From positions 1-7,745 of the forward strand of contig SLMR01000208.1 of assembly GCA_007133445.1 (NCBI GenBank): a DNA stretch of 7,745 nt, read 5' to 3'. The DNA is from Aquisalimonas sp. Lineage in GTDB: Bacteria > Pseudomonadota > Gammaproteobacteria > Nitrococcales > Aquisalimonadaceae. The stretch's first letter is position 1; each line of letters opens with the position of its first letter. Below, piece by piece: positions 5,621-7,745 of this stretch. Both the position numbers and the translations under genes were made by a program. A model generated the notes under the pieces. It ran no database searches, had not been told where the DNA came from, and worked only from the letters and a program-made list of their open reading frames with translations.

Positions 5621-6823
5621 CTATTGCACGTAATCGCACTCGCTCTCGTCCAGCGGCGCGAAGCTGTCTTCCGGGGGAATGGTGGCTTGAATCTCGAAGT
5701 AGTCACCGGGGGCTTCCGAGGCGCTCGGGCTTTTCACCCGGGCCAGGTACATGTCGATCATCAGGCGTCCATCCTCGCGCAGCTCAGCCCCACGCCCGTA
5801 GACGTCGTCCACCGGCATGGCACGCATCTGTTCCATGACCGCCTCGCCGTCGTCGGTCCCGGCCTCCTCAGCGGCACGCAGGTAGTGGGTCACCGCGGAG
5901 TAGACGCTGGCGCTGAACTGGCTGCCGAAGAATCCGGATCGGGTCTGGAAGCGATCAGCCCATTCACGGGTTTCATCGTCCAGATTCCAGTACCAGCCAG
6001 CGGTCAGACGCAGTCCTTCGGCCACGTAAAGCCCGAGCTCCTGCGGGAGTACTTCCGTGGTCATCAGGGCAGCCATGATCTGCCCGTCCTCAGGAATGCC
6101 GAGCTCATAGGCAGTGCGTACCGCCCGACCGGTATCTTCGCCGGCATTGGCCAGGGCAATCACATCGGCACCGGAGGCGGACGCTTCCAGGATGTGACTG
6201 ACGAAATCATCCCCCTGGAACGGGTGCTTTACAGAGCCCACCACGCTGCCGCCTTCGCGTTCGATCACGGCCCGGGAGTCGGCTTCCAGGTCGTGGCCGA
6301 ACGCGTAGTCGGCAGTAAGGAACTGCCACGTGTCGTAACCTTCCTCCAGCAGCGCCGCCGTCACCCCTGCCGCGAGCCCATGCGTGTCAAACATCCAGTG
6401 CGCGCCGAGCGGGCTGCAGTGCTCGCCGGTGAGGCTGGAAGCCAGCGAGCTGGTGTGCAGGGTGACAATGCCGTTTTCCCGGGCGTAGTGCTGGACCGGG
6501 ATGGCGGTGTGTGTGCCGACCATGTCCAGGAACATGTCCACGTTGTGCTCTTCATGGAGCTCGCGAGCGTGTTCCATGGCCAGGTTTTCGTCCAGCTCAT
6601 GGTCGCGGATGAACACGCGGATGTTGTTTCCGAGTACTTCGCCGCCGAAATCGCGCATCGCCATGTCCAGGGCGATTTCCGCGCCTTCCCCCACTTCCCG
6701 GTATGACTGGCTCATGTCCGAGATCAGGCCGATGCGCACTTCGTTGTCCGAAAAGTCCGCCTGGGCGCCGGAGCCGCCAATCAGCACGCAGGCCCCGAAC
6801 AAACCGATGGTAAAGCGCTTCAT
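5621..6823 (-). CDS. ABC transporter substrate-binding protein, Leu/Ile/Val-binding (type 1 periplasmic) family
   Basis: A 400-residue exported protein. MKRFTIGLFGACVLIGGSGAQA is a Sec signal peptide with likely cleavage after Ala22; there is no lipobox, so it should be free in the periplasm. The mature chain begins VRIGLISDMSQSYREVGEG (29-47), the usual opening of the branched-chain amino acid binding class. HWMFDTHGLAAG (142-153) and FLTADYAFGHDLEAD (168-182) resemble a large clade of such receptors whose ligands are mostly unknown. Two cysteines (136, 396) could pair. The start at 6823 is chosen for its AGGAGG and signal peptide; the frame stays open 76 codons further but that extension is unlike any exported leader. 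No permease or ATPase genes are visible next to it, so partners lie elsewhere or it serves a sensor. The mature protein is strikingly acidic (about 70 D/E, 23 K/R). Ligand unknown. Confidence 0.93.
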   Translation of the reverse strand: MKRFTIGLFGACVLIGGSGAQADFSDNEVRIGLISDMSQSYREVGEGAEIALDMAMRDFGGEVLGNNIRVFIRDHELDENLAMEHARELHEEHNVDMFLDMVGTHTAIPVQHYARENGIVTLHTSSLASSLTGEHCSPLGAHWMFDTHGLAAGVTAALLEEGYDTWQFLTADYAFGHDLEADSRAVIEREGGSVVGSVKHPFQGDDFVSHILEASASGADVIALANAGEDTGRAVRTAYELGIPEDGQIMAALMTTEVLPQELGLYVAEGLRLTAGWYWNLDDETREWADRFQTRSGFFGSQFSASVYSAVTHYLRAAEEAGTDDGEAVMEQMRAMPVDDVYGRGAELREDGRLMIDMYLARVKSPSASEAPGDYFEIQATIPPEDSFAPLDESECDYVQ

Positions 6824-6829
6824 GCCGCT

Positions 6830-6835
6830 CCTCCT
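6830..6835 (-). promoter_or_regulatory. Ribosome binding site of the substrate-binding protein
   Basis: Minus strand reads AGGAGG then AGCGGC then ATG: a full Shine-Dalgarno match at ideal spacing. It fixes the start at 6823, directly ahead of the signal peptide. Confidence 0.8.
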
Positions 6836-6849
6836 GTCACTCCGTGGTT

Positions 6850-6861
6850 GCGTCGTGCCAT
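6850..6861 (+). repeat. 12-bp direct repeat, copy 1
   Basis: GCGTCGTGCCAT here recurs exactly at 7084-7095, 234 bp away in the same spacer. In this copy it runs into a small dyad, CGTG-CCAT-CACG (6854-6865). This copy is close to the ribosome site of the binding protein, so a leader or operator role is possible. Confidence 0.5.
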
Positions 6862-6880
6862 CACGGCTGCCGGACGCCGG

Positions 6881-6893
6881 TTCCTCTGAGGAA
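6881..6893. promoter_or_regulatory. 13-bp palindrome in the leader of the binding-protein gene
   Basis: TTCCTC-T-GAGGAA is a perfect inverted repeat, about 60 bp upstream of the ATG and downstream of the candidate promoter. The position suits a repressor operator. The regulator is unknown. Confidence 0.4.
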
Positions 6894-6962
6894 TGGCCAC
6901 GGACGGTTGGTGTTGCGATGGTGGATGTCAGATGGATTATTTCTGTGTCTTTATCGCCGAAG

Positions 6963-6995
6963 AGTATCACAGGAATCTGTCTTTCGCGGGAGACA
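6963..6995 (-). promoter_or_regulatory. Candidate promoter and operator for the binding-protein gene
   Basis: On the minus strand TGTGATACT (6970-6962 region) matches an extended -10 (TG, one base, GATACT). The matching -35 is poor. Across the -35 position lies an inverted repeat TGTCT-N8-AGACA (6978-6995), and ACAG-GAAT-CTGT (6969-6980) overlaps it towards the -10. A weak -35 covered by a dyad is typical of regulator-dependent promoters. The transcript would have a leader of roughly 130 nt. Confidence 0.35.
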
Positions 6996-7032
6996 CATTG
7001 AGCATTAGCCCGTCCGGTGCAGCGCCGGCCGA

Positions 7033-7076
7033 GGCGTGAATGGGCAGCCACGCCAGGGGCTGAGCCTTGAGTCAGC
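7033..7076. other. Two consecutive small stem-loops in the spacer
   Basis: GGCGTG (7033-7038) pairs with CACGCC (7049-7054) over a 10-nt loop, and GCTGA (7059-7063) pairs with TCAGC (7072-7076) over 8 nt. There is no T-run after either. They might belong to a small RNA or a regulatory site; chance cannot be ruled out in GC-rich DNA. Confidence 0.25.
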
Positions 7077-7083
7077 GATCCCG

Positions 7084-7095
7084 GCGTCGTGCCAT
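7084..7095 (+). repeat. 12-bp direct repeat, copy 2
   Basis: Exact second copy of GCGTCGTGCCAT. Here it overlaps the dyad GTGCC-ATG-GGCAC (7089-7101), so both copies end in a CGTGCCAT half-site followed by an inverted partner, though the partners differ. Confidence 0.5.
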
Positions 7096-7236
7096 GGGCA
7101 CTCCCGCGTGAGTCCTGTGTTGTTGCCTGGCGGGATTGTGGCGCAGTAGCGGGAAGGAGTTTGCGAACCAGTTGGCCGTTATGGAGATTACGCGCTGGTC
7201 AGGGGAGCCCCGGTACGCGGGGATGCTGGCGATGCG

Positions 7237-7245
7237 TGCTACACT
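7237..7245 (+). promoter_or_regulatory. Candidate extended -10 promoter of the QueD-like gene
   Basis: TGCTACACT matches the extended -10 form (TG, one base, TACACT). Transcription would begin near 7252, leaving a short leader of about 25 nt that contains GGAAG (7262-7266) ahead of the ATG. The -35 position is a GC hairpin, CCCCG-N5-CGGGG (7208-7222), not a -35 box. Confidence 0.45.
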
Positions 7246-7275
7246 GCGCGCCCGCTCCTTCGGAAGCATTGCGTC

Positions 7276-7745
7276 ATGGCCTGCCTGTTCGTCGAACAAC
7301 TCACCGTGATCGACTCCTCCCGGCTCGATGCCGTCGATGGTCTGGTGGGGGAGAGCTGGATCGTGGATGTGGAACTCACCGGTGCCCTGGACGACCAGGG
7401 CATGATCCTCGATTTCGGTGACGTGAAACGGGACCTCAAGGCGGCCATCGATGGCAGCGTTGACCACCGCCTGCTGGTCCCCGCTGCGCAAACGGAGATC
7501 CGGCGGACCGGTGATCGTGTCCAGGTGGAGTTCCGCAGCCAGCGGGGGCCGGTGTCCATGGCCGGTCCGGCGCATACCGTTGTCGCAATCGCCGGTGACG
7601 CCGTGGATGCCGCTGCCGTCAGGGACTTCCTCCATCAGGAAATCCGTGCGGTCCTGCCTGCCAACGTGCAGGAGTTCGGGCTGCGCCTGCGCCGGGAACG
7701 CATCGATGGTGCCTGGTATGCCTACAGCCACGGGTTGCAGTCACA
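7276..7745 (+). CDS. 6-carboxytetrahydropterin synthase (QueD/PTPS)-like protein, 3' end cut by window edge
   Basis: 156 codons are visible before the window ends. GMILDFGDVK (42-51) followed by DHRLLVP (63-69) is the hallmark of the 6-pyruvoyl-tetrahydropterin synthase/QueD fold, which works on pterin-type substrates and, in QueD, feeds queuosine synthesis. The ordinary N-terminal zinc-histidine segment of QueD is absent: the equivalent opening reads VIDSSRLDAVDGLVGE. Instead, a histidine-containing YSHGLQS appears at 150-156, right at the edge. I recall a longer proteobacterial variety of this family in which the metal-binding histidines follow in that second half; the missing part would show it. 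GGAAG lies 9 nt before the ATG and a candidate promoter is just upstream. No other queuosine genes are in view, so the actual reaction is uncertain. Confidence 0.8.
   Translation, partial: MACLFVEQLTVIDSSRLDAVDGLVGESWIVDVELTGALDDQGMILDFGDVKRDLKAAIDGSVDHRLLVPAAQTEIRRTGDRVQVEFRSQRGPVSMAGPAHTVVAIAGDAVDAAAVRDFLHQEIRAVLPANVQEFGLRLRRERIDGAWYAYSHGLQS

Larger units (their letters stand above)
6824..7275. other. 452-bp divergent intergenic region
   Basis: No convincing gene on either strand. It holds a ribosome site and leader for the binding protein, candidate promoters facing both ways (TGTGATACT leftwards, TGCTACACT rightwards), several short palindromes, a 12-bp direct repeat and two consecutive stem-loops near 7033-7076. 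It is long for a gammaproteobacterial spacer and could contain a small RNA or several operators; I see no tRNA fold or riboswitch I can name. Confidence 0.6.

Noticed and set aside
5618..6706. 362-codon plus-strand open frame opposite the binding protein
   Set aside because: Antisense to a well-supported exported receptor; no ribosome site, no domain, and it begins opposite the receptor stop codon.
6824..7051. 76-residue N-terminal extension of the binding protein
   Set aside because: The open frame continues upstream, but the AGGAGG and signal peptide place the start at 6823, and the extension would bury the signal peptide.
7089..7421. 110-codon plus-strand open frame in the spacer
   Set aside because: It overlaps the QueD-like gene out of frame, is rich in Arg/Trp/Cys typical of shadow frames, and lacks a ribosome site.
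7072..7731. 219-codon minus-strand open frame opposite the QueD-like gene
   Set aside because: It mirrors the QueD-like coding frame, which has clear family motifs, a ribosome site and a candidate promoter.
1..7745. Mobile elements, CRISPR arrays, tRNA or rRNA
   Set aside because: I found no transposase or integrase motifs, no spaced repeat arrays, no long terminal inverted repeats and no recognisable tRNA or rRNA segments.

Overview
The window looks like chromosomal DNA from a GC-rich, Gram-negative bacterium, probably a gammaproteobacterium and possibly a halophile. Evidence for Gram-negative is a periplasmic binding protein with a Sec-type signal peptide. Evidence for salt adaptation is that this exported protein is extremely acidic: about 70 Asp/Glu against 23 Lys/Arg in the mature chain, with only two lysines. 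The lineage and halophily are inferences. I see no phage genes, transposases, CRISPR arrays, rRNA or tRNA.

Layout. Positions 1-4836 hold four genes on the minus strand. Read in transcription order (right to left) they are: a membrane GGDEF diguanylate cyclase (3562-4836), an AMP-binding acyl-CoA ligase-type enzyme (1932-3497), a second membrane GGDEF diguanylate cyclase (809-1939, start overlapping the ligase stop by 8 nt), and an EamA/DMT-family transporter cut by the window edge (1-733). A 181-bp divergent spacer separates this set from a plus-strand histidine phosphatase (5018-5572). That gene converges on a minus-strand amino-acid-type ABC substrate-binding protein (5621-6823), with a strong GC hairpin between the two. 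A 452-bp divergent spacer, rich in small palindromes and holding a 12-bp direct repeat, then leads to a plus-strand 6-pyruvoyl-tetrahydropterin-synthase/QueD-like gene (7276 to the window end, partial).

How the genes may work together. The tightest unit is cyclase - ligase - cyclase. Both cyclases keep a GGEEF active site and an RxxD inhibitory site, and each has its own six-helix membrane sensor region. They would make c-di-GMP in response to membrane or external cues. The ligase between them would activate a carboxylic acid to its CoA thioester. The arrangement suggests a link between acid/acyl metabolism and c-di-GMP output, but the link is inferred from order, spacing and overlap only. 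The remaining genes look like independent functions: solute sensing or uptake, a phosphatase, and pterin/deazaguanine-type chemistry.
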